NCBI RefSeq assembly: GCF_000959525.1
Contig: NZ_CP009832.1
Location: forward strand, 930,001-994,000
Length of the DNA stretch: 64,000 nucleotides
Source of the DNA: Burkholderia multivorans ATCC BAA-247
GTDB lineage: Bacteria > Pseudomonadota > Gammaproteobacteria > Burkholderiales > Burkholderiaceae
Reading direction: 5' to 3'
Of this stretch, positions 10,196 through 18,706 are shown piece after piece. Within the stretch, counting starts at the first letter, position 1. Every line of letters begins with the position of its first letter. The notes beneath the pieces are model-generated. The model ran no database searches and was not told the DNA's origin. It worked only from the letters and a program-made list of their open reading frames with translations. The translations under genes and the position numbers were made by a program.

Positions 10196-11053
10196 ATGAA
10201 CGCTATCCGCAAGCTGCGCCTCGTCTTTCACCTGTTGCGCGGCATGGCGATCGTCGCGCTGCGCTTTTCGCACGTGACGCCCGCGCAGCGCCTCGAGCTC
10301 ACGCGCCGCTGGTCGCTCAAGCTGCTGCGCATCTGCGGGCTGCGCCTCGTCGTGCACAACGACGGCGCGCGTCTCGACGCGGGCGCGCTTGTCGTCGGCA
10401 ACCACGTGTCGTGGCTCGACATCTACACCGTCAACGCGTGGCGGCCTACGCCGTTCGTGTCGAAGGCCGAGGTGCGGCAGTGGCCGGTGGTCGGCTGGCT
10501 GGCCGAGAAGCTCGACACCGTGTTCCTGCAGCGCGAGAAGCGCACCGAGGCGATGCGGGTCATGCACGAGATGGCCGACCGGCTGCGCAGCGGCGGCGTG
10601 ATGTGCGTGTTTCCGGAAGGCACGACATCCGACGGGCAGGGGCTGCTTCCGTTCCATGCGAATCTGTTTCAGGCCGCGGTGTCGGCCGGCTGCGCGGTGC
10701 AGCCGATCTGCCTGATGTACGAGGATGCGCAGGGGCGGCAGTCGGTCGCGCCGGCCTATACGGGCGAGTTGTCGCTCGGCATGTCGCTCGACATGGTGCT
10801 GCGCGGCGGGCCGCTCGTCGCGCATCTGTACGTGTGCGATCCGATTCCGCCGGGCGGCGACCGGCGTGCGATGTCGGCCGCCGCGCGCGACGCGATCGCG
10901 GCTGCGCTTGAAGCGATGCAGGCGAAGGTCGGCAAGCCGTCGGCCGAGTCGCTGGCCGAGCTCGCGAAGCATGCCTATCCGGTCGCGGAAGTCGGCTCGG
11001 ACGCGGCCCGCGACGGTGCCGCCGAAGAGCCGGTGCCGGGGCGCGAAGGCTGA
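10196..11053 (+). CDS. Lysophospholipid acyltransferase (PlsC-like 1-acylglycerol-3-phosphate acyltransferase)
   Basis: A 285-residue membrane-associated acyltransferase of phospholipid synthesis. The catalytic H-x4-D motif is 'NHVSWLD' near residue 66. The phosphate-binding 'VFPEGTTSDG' lies near residue 139, and 'FLQREKR' and 'VQPICLMYED' form the other two family blocks. A hydrophobic N-terminal segment (residues about 5-25) may associate with the inner membrane. The ATG at 10196 is chosen because homology begins there. It follows pyrC' by 19 bp, so it is probably in the same transcript. The preferred acyl donor cannot be told from sequence. Confidence 0.9.
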   Translation: MNAIRKLRLVFHLLRGMAIVALRFSHVTPAQRLELTRRWSLKLLRICGLRLVVHNDGARLDAGALVVGNHVSWLDIYTVNAWRPTPFVSKAEVRQWPVVGWLAEKLDTVFLQREKRTEAMRVMHEMADRLRSGGVMCVFPEGTTSDGQGLLPFHANLFQAAVSAGCAVQPICLMYEDAQGRQSVAPAYTGELSLGMSLDMVLRGGPLVAHLYVCDPIPPGGDRRAMSAAARDAIAAALEAMQAKVGKPSAESLAELAKHAYPVAEVGSDAARDGAAEEPVPGREG

Positions 11054-11098
11054 TCGTGCCGCGGTCCGTTGGCGCGGGCTGCGGCCGTTACATTGCGG

Positions 11099-11938
11099 TC
11101 ATTCGCCTCCCGGTGTGCGGCATGCTTCGCATTGCACCTGCGTGACCGTGCGCTGTGCCGGATCGGCCGTCAGGCGCACGGCCGACAGCTGATTTCCCCA
11201 TACGCATCCCGAATCGAGCGCGACGACGTTGTCGCGCAGCATCAGGCCGAGCGCGGCCCAATGGCCGAACACGACCGTCACGTCTTCGGTGCGGCGATCC
11301 GGTGCGTCGAACCACGGCAGATAGCCGGGCGGCGCGCTCTCGGGGCCGCCGTTCGCCTTGAATTCCATCGCCCCGTCCGCGGTGCAGAACCGCAGGCGCG
11401 TGAAGGCGTTGAACGCGACGCGCATCCGGTCGCGCTTTTTCAGGTTCGGATTCCATTGGTTCGGCTCGTTGCCGTACAGCTTTTGCAGCGTCTCGCGCCA
11501 GTCGGGTGCGCGCAGTGCCTGCTGGAGTTCGTCCGCGAGCTCGAGGGCGAGCGTCACGTCCCATTGCGGCAGCACGCCCGCGTGAACGAGCAGTTTGCCG
11601 TCTTCGAAATGCGCGAACGGGCGGTGGCGGACCCAGTCGAGCAGTGCGTCGGCGTCGGGTGCGTCGAGGATCTCGCCGATCGTGTCGCCGCGGCGCTCGG
11701 TGCGGATGCCGGCCGAGACGGCGAGCAGGTGCAGGTCGTGGTTGCCCAGGACAGCCGTGACGCGCGGGCCGAGGTCGATCAGCGAACGCAGCGCGGCGAG
11801 GGAGCCGGGGCCGCGGTTCACGATGTCGCCGGCGATCCAGAGCGGCGTATCGGCGGGGGCGGAGAGTTTTTTCAGCAGCGAATCGAAAGCTGAATGACAG
11901 CCTTGGATGTCGCCGATGGCGATGGGAGTCGGGGTCAT
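11099..11938 (-). CDS. apaH: Symmetrical bis(5'-nucleosyl)-tetraphosphatase ApaH
   Basis: A 279-residue metallophosphatase that hydrolyses diadenosine tetraphosphate to two ADP. Metal-ligand motifs are in order: 'IAIGDIQGC' near residue 6, 'LWIAGDIVNRGP' near residue 35, and 'VLGNHDLHLL' near residue 65. Later motifs are 'VHAGVLPQW' and 'VFGHWAALG'. The frame is open to 11998, but the ATG at 11938 (MTPTPIAIGD) fits the family start. It converges on the acyltransferase gene and is divergent from the rml O-antigen operon; the shared upstream region is 333 bp. Confidence 0.96.
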   Translation of the reverse strand: MTPTPIAIGDIQGCHSAFDSLLKKLSAPADTPLWIAGDIVNRGPGSLAALRSLIDLGPRVTAVLGNHDLHLLAVSAGIRTERRGDTIGEILDAPDADALLDWVRHRPFAHFEDGKLLVHAGVLPQWDVTLALELADELQQALRAPDWRETLQKLYGNEPNQWNPNLKKRDRMRVAFNAFTRLRFCTADGAMEFKANGGPESAPPGYLPWFDAPDRRTEDVTVVFGHWAALGLMLRDNVVALDSGCVWGNQLSAVRLTADPAQRTVTQVQCEACRTPGGE

Positions 11939-12115
11939 GAGAGCGGCAGTGCTATTGATTTCCGCGCGGAAAGAAGATTCGTTGGTACGAGACGCCATTT
12001 TGCAACCGACGTTCCCTGAAATGTCATTGATTCGACAGGAAATTTTATTCGACGCAGGGGTCCGGAGCGCTGTATCAAGTTGTTAGCGGCGTGGATTTTG
12101 CGGTCGACGGGTCCC

Positions 12116-12121
12116 TATAAT
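12116..12121 (+). promoter_or_regulatory. Candidate -10 box of the O-antigen (rml) operon
   Basis: An exact TATAAT lies 151 bp before rmlB within the 11939-12271 apaH/rmlB gap. The matching -35 region is poor. A second possible promoter is TTGACT (12158-12163) with TAAAAT (12179-12184), but its spacer is only 15 bp. Local base composition drops around here, as expected of a promoter. Which one is used is not decided by sequence. Confidence 0.45.
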
Positions 12122-12226
12122 TGTCGTTTTCGCGAACAAAATTAGCATTTCATGACTTTGACTGCCATGGTGGGCGGGTAAAATTGCGGGTTTGACGTGA
12201 CGATGGTGTCACGCGCGAATCCGATG

Positions 12227-12250
12227 CGGTAGGGCCGGCTGGCTCTACCG
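12227..12250 (+). promoter_or_regulatory. 5'-UTR hairpin before rmlB, with ops-like core
   Basis: An inverted repeat CGGTAGGGCC / GGCTCTACCG with a GGCT loop forms a 10-bp stem with one G-U pair. It ends 21 bp before the rmlB start and has no T-run, so it is not a terminator. The left arm plus its flanking G reads TGCGGTAG, a 7/8 match to the ops core GGCGGTAG that recruits RfaH to long polysaccharide operons. The role is inferred; the hairpin itself is seen directly. Confidence 0.4.
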
Positions 12251-12271
12251 GGCATTACTAGAGGGAGCCCC

Positions 12272-13333
12272 ATGATTCTGGTTACGGGCGGCGCAGGCTT
12301 TATCGGCGCCAACTTTGTACTCGACTGGCTGCGCGCATCCGACGAAGCCGTGCTCAACGTCGACAAACTGACCTACGCGGGCAACCTTCGTACGCTGCAG
12401 TCGCTGGAAGGCAATCCGAAGCACGTGTTTGCGCGTGTCGATATCTGCGACCGCGCTGCGCTCGATGCGCTGTTTGCCGAGCACAAGCCGCGCGCGGTGC
12501 TGCACTTCGCGGCAGAAAGCCACGTCGATCGGTCGATTCACGGCCCGGCCGATTTCGTGCAGACCAATGTGGTCGGCACCTTCACGCTGCTCGAAGCCAC
12601 GCGTCAATACTGGAACGCGCTGCGCGAAGCCGACAAGGCCGCGTTCCGCTTCCTGCACGTGTCGACCGACGAAGTGTTCGGCTCGCTGTCGGCAACCGAT
12701 CCGCAATTCTCGGAGACGACGCCGTACGCGCCGAACAGCCCGTACTCGGCAACCAAGGCCGGCTCCGATCATCTCGTTCGCGCATACCATCACACCTACG
12801 GCCTGCCGACGCTGACGACGAACTGCTCGAACAACTACGGTCCGTACCAGTTCCCGGAAAAACTCATTCCGCTGATGATCGCGAACGCGCTCGCCGGCAA
12901 GCCGCTGCCGGTGTACGGCGACGGCCAGAACGTGCGCGACTGGCTGTATGTAGGCGACCACTGCAGCGCGATCCGCGAAGTGCTCGCGCGCGGCGTGCCG
13001 GGCGAAACGTACAACGTCGGCGGCTGGAACGAGAAGAAGAACCTCGAGGTCGTGCATACGCTGTGCGACCTGCTCGATGCGAAGCGGCCGAAGGCGGCAG
13101 GCTCGTATCGCGATCAGATCACGTACGTGACCGATCGCCCCGGCCACGATCGCCGCTATGCGATCGACGCGCGCAAGCTCGAGCGCGAGCTCCGCTGGAA
13201 GCCGGCGGAGACGTTCGAAACCGGTCTCGCGAAGACGGTCGACTGGTATCTCGATAACCAGCAGTGGGTCGACGAAGTCGCATCGGGCGAGTACCGCAAG
13301 TGGGTCGAGACCAACTACGCGCAGCGCGCGTAA
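12272..13333 (+). CDS. rmlB: dTDP-glucose 4,6-dehydratase RmlB
   Basis: A 353-residue NAD-dependent extended short-chain dehydrogenase and the second enzyme of dTDP-L-rhamnose synthesis. The nucleotide-binding '[15 protein letters not shown]' is at the N-terminus. The active site 'HVSTDEVFG' (T-D-E) lies near residue 132, followed by the Y-x3-K pair in '[14 protein letters not shown]'. '[15 protein letters not shown]' is also family-typical. The start is the ATG at 12272 after an AGAGGGAG ribosome binding site. It is the first gene of rmlBACD; rmlA begins 11 bp after its stop. Confidence 0.98.
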   Translation: MILVTGGAGFIGANFVLDWLRASDEAVLNVDKLTYAGNLRTLQSLEGNPKHVFARVDICDRAALDALFAEHKPRAVLHFAAESHVDRSIHGPADFVQTNVVGTFTLLEATRQYWNALREADKAAFRFLHVSTDEVFGSLSATDPQFSETTPYAPNSPYSATKAGSDHLVRAYHHTYGLPTLTTNCSNNYGPYQFPEKLIPLMIANALAGKPLPVYGDGQNVRDWLYVGDHCSAIREVLARGVPGETYNVGGWNEKKNLEVVHTLCDLLDAKRPKAAGSYRDQITYVTDRPGHDRRYAIDARKLERELRWKPAETFETGLAKTVDWYLDNQQWVDEVASGEYRKWVETNYAQRA

Positions 13334-13344
13334 GGGTGGCAGAC

Positions 13345-14238
13345 ATGGCACGCAAAGGCATCATTCTCGCGGGCGGTTCCGGCACGCGGCTCTATCCGAT
13401 CACGCACGCGGTATCGAAACAACTGCTGCCCGTGTACGACAAGCCGATGATCTACTATCCGCTGTCGACGCTGATGATCGCGGGCATTCGCGACGTCCTG
13501 ATCATCTCGACACCGCAGGACACGCCGCGCTTCGAATCGATGCTCGGCGACGGCAGTCAGTGGGGGATGAACATTCAGTACGCGGTGCAGCCGTCGCCGG
13601 ACGGTCTCGCGCAGGCGTTCGTCATCGGCAAGGACTTCGTCGGCAACGATCCGTCGGCGCTGATTCTCGGCGACAACATCTTCTACGGCCACGATCTCGC
13701 CAAGCAGCTCGAGCACGCGAACGCGCAGGAGCACGGTGCGACCGTGTTTGCCTATCACGTGCACGATCCCGAGCGGTATGGCGTGGTCGAATTCGACAAG
13801 GACTTTCGTGCGCTGTCGATCGAAGAGAAGCCGGCGAAGCCGCGTTCGCACTATGCGGTCACTGGGCTGTACTTCTACGACAACCGCGTATGCAACATCG
13901 CCGCCGACATCAAGCCGTCCGCGCGTGGCGAACTGGAAATCACCGACGTCAATTCGCGCTACCTCGCCGATGGCACGCTGAACGTCGAAATCATGGGCCG
14001 CGGCTACGCATGGCTCGACACCGGCACGCACGATTCGTTGATCGAAGCGGCGAGCTTCATCGCGACGCTGCAGAAGCGGCAAGGGCTGGTGGTCGCGTGC
14101 CCCGAGGAAATCGCATACCGCCGCCAGTGGATCGATGCGGAACAAGTGCAGAAATTGGCGCAGCCGCTGGCGAAGAACGGCTACGGCAAATATCTGCTGA
14201 ACATTCTTACGGATCAGGTTGCATGGCCATCACGGTAA
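13345..14238 (+). CDS. rmlA: Glucose-1-phosphate thymidylyltransferase RmlA
   Basis: A 297-residue nucleotidyltransferase that makes dTDP-glucose from dTTP and glucose-1-phosphate, the first step to dTDP-rhamnose. The signature '[16 protein letters not shown]' is at residues 5-20. '[17 protein letters not shown]', '[10 protein letters not shown]' and '[12 protein letters not shown]' mark the substrate and metal sites. The family is normally feedback-inhibited by dTDP-rhamnose. The ATG at 13345 fits the family start. Its end overlaps rmlC by 16 bp, so the genes are translationally coupled. Confidence 0.98.
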   Translation: MARKGIILAGGSGTRLYPITHAVSKQLLPVYDKPMIYYPLSTLMIAGIRDVLIISTPQDTPRFESMLGDGSQWGMNIQYAVQPSPDGLAQAFVIGKDFVGNDPSALILGDNIFYGHDLAKQLEHANAQEHGATVFAYHVHDPERYGVVEFDKDFRALSIEEKPAKPRSHYAVTGLYFYDNRVCNIAADIKPSARGELEITDVNSRYLADGTLNVEIMGRGYAWLDTGTHDSLIEAASFIATLQKRQGLVVACPEEIAYRRQWIDAEQVQKLAQPLAKNGYGKYLLNILTDQVAWPSR

Positions 14239-14774
14239 CTGCTACGGCACTGCCCGAAGTCAAAATCATCGAGCCGAAGGTATTCGGCGATGCGCGCGGC
14301 TATTTCTACGAAAGCTTCAACGGGCGCGAGTTCGCGGAGCAGGTCGAGCCGGGCGTCGAGTTCGTGCAGGACAACCATTCTCGCTCGGCGAAGGGTGTGC
14401 TGCGCGGGCTGCATTATCAAATCCAGCATGCGCAGGGCAAGCTCGTGCGCGTCGTCGAAGGCGAAGTGTTCGACGTAGCCGTGGATATCCGGCGCAGTTC
14501 GCCGAATTTCGGCAAGTGGGTCGGCGTGACGCTGTCGGCGGACAACCATCGGCAGCTTTGGGTGCCGCCCGGATTCGCGCACGGCTTCGTCGTGCTGTCG
14601 GAGGCGGCGCAGTTCCTCTACAAGACGACCGACTACTGGTACCCCGAGCACGAGCGCAGCATCGTGTGGAACGATCCGGATATCGGCATCGATTGGCCGA
14701 TCGATTTCGAGCCGCTATTGGCGGCGAAGGATGCGGCAGGCAAACGGCTCGCCGAAGCCGAGTGCTTCCAGTGA
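14223..14774 (+). CDS. rmlC: dTDP-4-dehydrorhamnose 3,5-epimerase RmlC
   Basis: A 183-residue cupin-fold epimerase and the third step to dTDP-L-rhamnose. '[13 protein letters not shown]' near residue 21 and '[19 protein letters not shown]' (catalytic His in the last five residues) are typical. '[16 protein letters not shown]' and '[14 protein letters not shown]' complete the barrel signature, and '[12 protein letters not shown]' contains the active-site Tyr. The start at 14223 overlaps the end of rmlA, and the stop (14772-14774) is followed closely by rmlD. Confidence 0.98.
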   Translation: MAITVTATALPEVKIIEPKVFGDARGYFYESFNGREFAEQVEPGVEFVQDNHSRSAKGVLRGLHYQIQHAQGKLVRVVEGEVFDVAVDIRRSSPNFGKWVGVTLSADNHRQLWVPPGFAHGFVVLSEAAQFLYKTTDYWYPEHERSIVWNDPDIGIDWPIDFEPLLAAKDAAGKRLAEAECFQ

Positions 14775-14782
14775 GGGCCGCC

Positions 14783-15703
14783 GTGCAGACCTCCGATCGC
14801 AAAACGATTCTGCTGACCGGCATCAACGGCCAGGTCGGGTTCGAATTGCAGCGTACGCTGCAGGGGCTCGGCAACGTGGTCGCCCTCGATCGCAGTCGGC
14901 TCGACCTGTCGCGCCTCGACCAGGTGCGCGACGTCGTACGCGACCTGAAGCCCGATCTGATCGTGAATCCCGCCGCTTATACGGCGGTCGATCAGGCGGA
15001 GACCGACGTGGCAATGGCCACACGGCTGAATGCGGAAGCGCCGGCCGTGCTCGCAGAAGAAGCGAAGCGCATCGGCGCCGCGCTGATCCATTACTCGACC
15101 GACTACGTGTTTGCGGGCACGAAAGCAGGCCCGTACGTCGAGGACGATGCAGTCGACCCGCAAAACGTGTACGGCAGGACGAAGCTCGACGGTGAACGCG
15201 CGATCGTGGCATCGGGATGCGCGCATCTGATTTTCCGTACGAGCTGGGTCTACGGCACGCGCGGCAAGAACTTTCTGCTGACGATGCTGCGGCTCGGCGC
15301 CGAGCGCGACGAACTGAAAGTCGTCGCCGACCAGATCGGCGCGCCGACGTGGTCGAACACGATCGCGACGCTGACTGCGCACGTCGTCGCGCAAGCGACA
15401 TGCGCCCCGATGCGCGACGAATGGTGGCATGCGCATTCGGGCATCTATCATCTGTGCGCCGCCGGTTCGACGTCGTGGCACGGCTTTGCCGAAGCGATCT
15501 TCCGCCTCGCCGATCTGCCGAAAAAGCCGGCGGTAATGCCGATTCCCGCCAGCGCATATCCGACGCCCGCGAAGCGGCCGGCCAATTCGCAGATGTCGAA
15601 TGCGAAGCTCGCCGAGCATTTCGGTCTGCACGCGCCGCAATGGGAAGCGGCGCTCGCGCTGTGTCTTTGCGATGGGCCCCGCACCTTGTTTTCCGCGCCA
15701 TGA
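14783..15703 (+). CDS. rmlD: dTDP-4-dehydrorhamnose reductase RmlD
   Basis: A 306-residue NAD(P)H-dependent reductase that completes dTDP-L-rhamnose. 'ILLTGINGQVGFELQRTL' is the nucleotide-binding motif. The catalytic elements are 'HYSTDYVFAG' and the Y-x3-K of 'VYGRTKLDGE', followed by 'RTSWVYG'. The GTG at 14783 is preferred because a GAGG ribosome binding site sits 6 bp before it. The alternative GTG at 14771 overlaps the rmlC stop and would add four residues. It is the last gene of the rml set; wzm begins 72 bp later, where the lower-G+C region starts. Confidence 0.96.
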   Translation: MQTSDRKTILLTGINGQVGFELQRTLQGLGNVVALDRSRLDLSRLDQVRDVVRDLKPDLIVNPAAYTAVDQAETDVAMATRLNAEAPAVLAEEAKRIGAALIHYSTDYVFAGTKAGPYVEDDAVDPQNVYGRTKLDGERAIVASGCAHLIFRTSWVYGTRGKNFLLTMLRLGAERDELKVVADQIGAPTWSNTIATLTAHVVAQATCAPMRDEWWHAHSGIYHLCAAGSTSWHGFAEAIFRLADLPKKPAVMPIPASAYPTPAKRPANSQMSNAKLAEHFGLHAPQWEAALALCLCDGPRTLFSAP

Positions 15704-15775
15704 CGGCGACGGCTGGATGCGGAATACGCCAGTGCGGGGCGCCTGTCCGGATATGGAACTACTAGAGCCTTTCAA

Positions 15776-16630
15776 ATGCAAACCAAGAGTGTGTCAGCAT
15801 CTTCAGCCAATTCTTCATTTCCACTATCTCCGTGGTCGATGGTGGCGAGCATCAAGCATCACCGCCATTTGATCTGGCAGATGACCAAACGCGAAGTAAT
15901 TGGTCGCTATCAAGGATCAGTCATGGGGATTCTGTGGTCGTTTCTCAATCCCCTCTGCATGTTGATTGTATATACGTTCGTATTCAGTGTCGTGTTCAAG
16001 TCGCATTGGGGACAAGATACGTCGGACAATAAGACCGCCTTCGCGCTTATCCTATTTTCGGGACTGATTGTCTTCTCCGTGTTTTCGGAAGCGATCGGCA
16101 AGGCGCCCGGACTTGTTACGGCAAACGTGAACTATGTCAAGAAGGTGGTCTTCCCGCTCGAAGTTCTACCGATCGTGTCGCTCGCGGCCGTGGCATTCCA
16201 TATGCTCGTCAGTGTTCTCATCCTATTGATAGCATTCGGGCTGTTTAATGGATATCTGTATTGGTCCGTAATCCTGTTTCCGCTTGTGTTGGTTCCGCTT
16301 GCTCTGTTCGTGCTCGGGGTGTCTTGGTTTCTCGCGTCGCTCGGGGTGTTTTTGCGAGACGTACAGCAGACCATTACACTGGCGATTACAGTCATCATGT
16401 TTGTGACGCCGATTTTTTATCCAATTACTGCTTTGCCAGAACGTTATCAAGTTTATCTGCGCCTTAATCCGATGGCGTTTTTCGTCGATCAAGCGCGGCG
16501 CGTGCTTGTATTCGGTCTCATGCCGCAGTGGACTGCTTTGGCCGCTGCGACCATCCTCGGCGCAGGTGTCGCATGGCTTGGCTATGTGTGGTTTCAGAAA
16601 ACACGTGTCGGATTTGCGGACGTTCTATAA
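15776..16630 (+). CDS. wzm: O-antigen ABC transporter permease Wzm
   Basis: A 284-residue integral membrane protein of the ABC-2 polysaccharide exporter family. It forms the channel moving undecaprenyl-linked O-antigen across the inner membrane. About six hydrophobic segments are visible (for example residues 52-72, 90-107, 132-156, 160-185, 195-215 and 253-272). The family block 'QMTKREVIGRYQGSVMGILWSFLNPL' precedes the first. 'LRLNPMAFFVDQARRVL' near the C-terminus is also typical. The first ATG is used, but an ATG at 15839 is possible. It is paired with wzt 9 bp downstream. Base composition is clearly lower in G+C than in rmlD. Confidence 0.95.
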   Translation: MQTKSVSASSANSSFPLSPWSMVASIKHHRHLIWQMTKREVIGRYQGSVMGILWSFLNPLCMLIVYTFVFSVVFKSHWGQDTSDNKTAFALILFSGLIVFSVFSEAIGKAPGLVTANVNYVKKVVFPLEVLPIVSLAAVAFHMLVSVLILLIAFGLFNGYLYWSVILFPLVLVPLALFVLGVSWFLASLGVFLRDVQQTITLAITVIMFVTPIFYPITALPERYQVYLRLNPMAFFVDQARRVLVFGLMPQWTALAAATILGAGVAWLGYVWFQKTRVGFADVL

Positions 16631-16639
16631 GGTAAGAAA

Positions 16640-17857
16640 ATGACCGTAGAAGTTGCGATTTCGGTACAAAACGTCAGCAAATGCTTTGACGTCTACGATA
16701 AACCCCACCATCGACTGCTGCAGTTTTTAACACGCGGCGAGCATAGCTGGGCACGTCAATTCTGGGCACTGCGCGACGTGTCGTTCAACGTGTCCAAGGG
16801 TGAGACGGTTGGCATCGTCGGCCGTAATGGCGCCGGTAAATCGACGCTATTGCAAATCATTACAGGCACGCTGACGCCAACAAGTGGTAGTGTCCGCGTT
16901 CGAGGTCGTGTCGCGGCGCTGCTTGAACTCGGGGCTGGTTTCAACATGGAGTTTACGGGAACCGAGAACGTCTTCATGAATGCAATGCTACTCGGTATGA
17001 CGAGGGCCGAAGTCGAAAAGAAGTACGACGATATTGTCGATTTTTCCGGAATCGGTTCGTTCGTCGAGCAACCGGTCAAAACGTACTCGAGCGGAATGTT
17101 CGCTCGATTGGCATTTTCCGTCGCTGTACACGCTGAGCCCAGCGTACTAATTGTTGACGAGGCACTGAGCGTGGGCGATTCCGCGTTCCAAGAAAAATCA
17201 GTGACCCGAATGAAGGAAATTCGTGAGTCGGGTACGTCGATTTTGTTTGTAACGCACTCGCTACCGATCGTGAGAAATTTTTGCGATCGCGCAGTCCTGC
17301 TCGACAAAGGAACAGTGCGCCTCGTGGGTGAGCGACTGACAGTTTGTGACGAGTACCAGGTAATGGTGGACGAAGAGGTCAAGAGAAACAAGTTGCAACT
17401 GGTCGCTAAGGAACAGAAAGGGAGCGAGGTTTCATCTAGTGAATTGGTGGCCGACAAATCAATTCGAATTGTTAATGTTGTGCTCGAGCCTGATCGCTGT
17501 GAGATGGGCGCGGACATCAGAATTATCATTGAACTTGAGTTCAATGCGAATATCGCTAAATACGGAGTTGGAATTCTCATTCATGATGGCCGTGGCAATC
17601 TCGTTTCCGTTCTTAATACTTTGCGCGACGATATTGTTCTGACCGGCAAGCATGGCCTTGTGAGGCTGGTGATTCGCAATAACCACTTTGCCCCAGGCGA
17701 ATATTTCGTTACGGCCTCAGTTTCCGATGCGGAAGCGATGTTTGCATACGATCGCGTGGACCACGCGTGCCGACTTGTGGTTGTCGGAAGGTTTTCTGCT
17801 CGAGGCTTGCCTACGGTCGAAGGTTACGTGAGGTGTGAGCATGACTGGGAATACTGA
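16640..17857 (+). CDS. wzt: O-antigen ABC transporter ATP-binding protein Wzt
   Basis: A 405-residue ATPase of the O-antigen exporter. The nucleotide-binding domain has Walker A 'GIVGRNGAGKSTLL' near residue 60, the ABC signature 'KTYSSGMFARLAF', and Walker B 'VLIVDEALSVGD'. After about residue 245 a second, beta-rich region follows ('IRIVNVVLEPDRCEMGADIRI' onward). It corresponds to the C-terminal carbohydrate-binding domain that in Wzt recognises the chain end of its own O-antigen. This region usually determines specificity and is the part most likely to vary between strains. It overlaps the next glycosyltransferase by 17 bp. Confidence 0.95.
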   Translation: MTVEVAISVQNVSKCFDVYDKPHHRLLQFLTRGEHSWARQFWALRDVSFNVSKGETVGIVGRNGAGKSTLLQIITGTLTPTSGSVRVRGRVAALLELGAGFNMEFTGTENVFMNAMLLGMTRAEVEKKYDDIVDFSGIGSFVEQPVKTYSSGMFARLAFSVAVHAEPSVLIVDEALSVGDSAFQEKSVTRMKEIRESGTSILFVTHSLPIVRNFCDRAVLLDKGTVRLVGERLTVCDEYQVMVDEEVKRNKLQLVAKEQKGSEVSSSELVADKSIRIVNVVLEPDRCEMGADIRIIIELEFNANIAKYGVGILIHDGRGNLVSVLNTLRDDIVLTGKHGLVRLVIRNNHFAPGEYFVTASVSDAEAMFAYDRVDHACRLVVVGRFSARGLPTVEGYVRCEHDWEY

Positions 17858-18683
17858 CGCGTGGGTAATCGATAGGGACGAGCAACTTCATTTGAAGCCC
17901 TGGGTGCGATCTGTCGCTCAACCGGTTTCCCTCGTGGCAATTACACGCGTGCGCAATGAATCATTGTTGCTCGGCGATACTCTCGATCATGTCGCGGAGT
18001 TCGCAGATGTCATATTTGTCTACGACGATGCTAGCACGGACGACACGCTGGATATTGCAATGAAGCATCCCGCCGTTGCCGCGGTCGTTCAGAATAGACG
18101 ATGGAGGCCGGGAGCGCATGAACGCTTGCATTCCGAGACGCGCCATCGCGGTTTGTTGGTGAATTTGGCGAAACAGCACTTTATCCCAGATTGGTTTTTC
18201 TGCTTCGACGCGGACGAGAGATACATAGGTCCAATTCGAGAATTCGTGCGAATGCCGACAGCGCCTGATTTGAATGGAATTCGGGTGCGCCTTTTTGATG
18301 CGTATATGACGGAAAACGATTCTGCCCCGATTGTGCGTGGGAAATGTCTGATGGATTTCAGGCGAAACTTTGGACCTGAATATCGAGATATTCTGATGCT
18401 CTGGAAGAACAAAAATGGCGCCCGATACGTTGGGCTAGATTCGCGGGAGCCGACTATTGAGGGGCGTAGTGAAGTGATGTTCTATTGTCAGCACTATGGG
18501 AAGAGTCTCTCCATTGATCAATGGGAGGCGACGTGTCGATATTACATCGATCATTTCCCGTATGAGCCATATGGAAGAAAATGGAGCGAGCGAGTCGGTA
18601 AAGCGATTCACAAAACGTCGGATTTTGGTCGGACGCTTCGCACTTGGGGGCCTGAGTTGTTTGGGCATGCGGTGGCGCTTTGA
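17841..18683 (+). CDS. Glycosyltransferase family 2 protein
   Basis: A 280-residue glycosyltransferase with a GT-A fold, presumed to act on O-antigen at the cytoplasmic face. The N-terminal strand-loop 'VSLVAITRVRNESLLLGDTL' and the metal/sugar-nucleotide segment 'VIFVYDDASTDDTLDIA' are typical of GT2. 'WFFCFDADERYIG' supplies the D-x-D-like motif. The ATG at 17841 is chosen over the GTG at 17835, and the gene overlaps wzt. Its codon use and A+T content fit the acquired middle of the cluster. The sugar transferred cannot be predicted from sequence. Confidence 0.85.
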   Translation: MTGNTDAWVIDRDEQLHLKPWVRSVAQPVSLVAITRVRNESLLLGDTLDHVAEFADVIFVYDDASTDDTLDIAMKHPAVAAVVQNRRWRPGAHERLHSETRHRGLLVNLAKQHFIPDWFFCFDADERYIGPIREFVRMPTAPDLNGIRVRLFDAYMTENDSAPIVRGKCLMDFRRNFGPEYRDILMLWKNKNGARYVGLDSREPTIEGRSEVMFYCQHYGKSLSIDQWEATCRYYIDHFPYEPYGRKWSERVGKAIHKTSDFGRTLRTWGPELFGHAVAL

Positions 18684-18706
18684 ATTCATTTTTTGCTAAT
18701 TAATTG

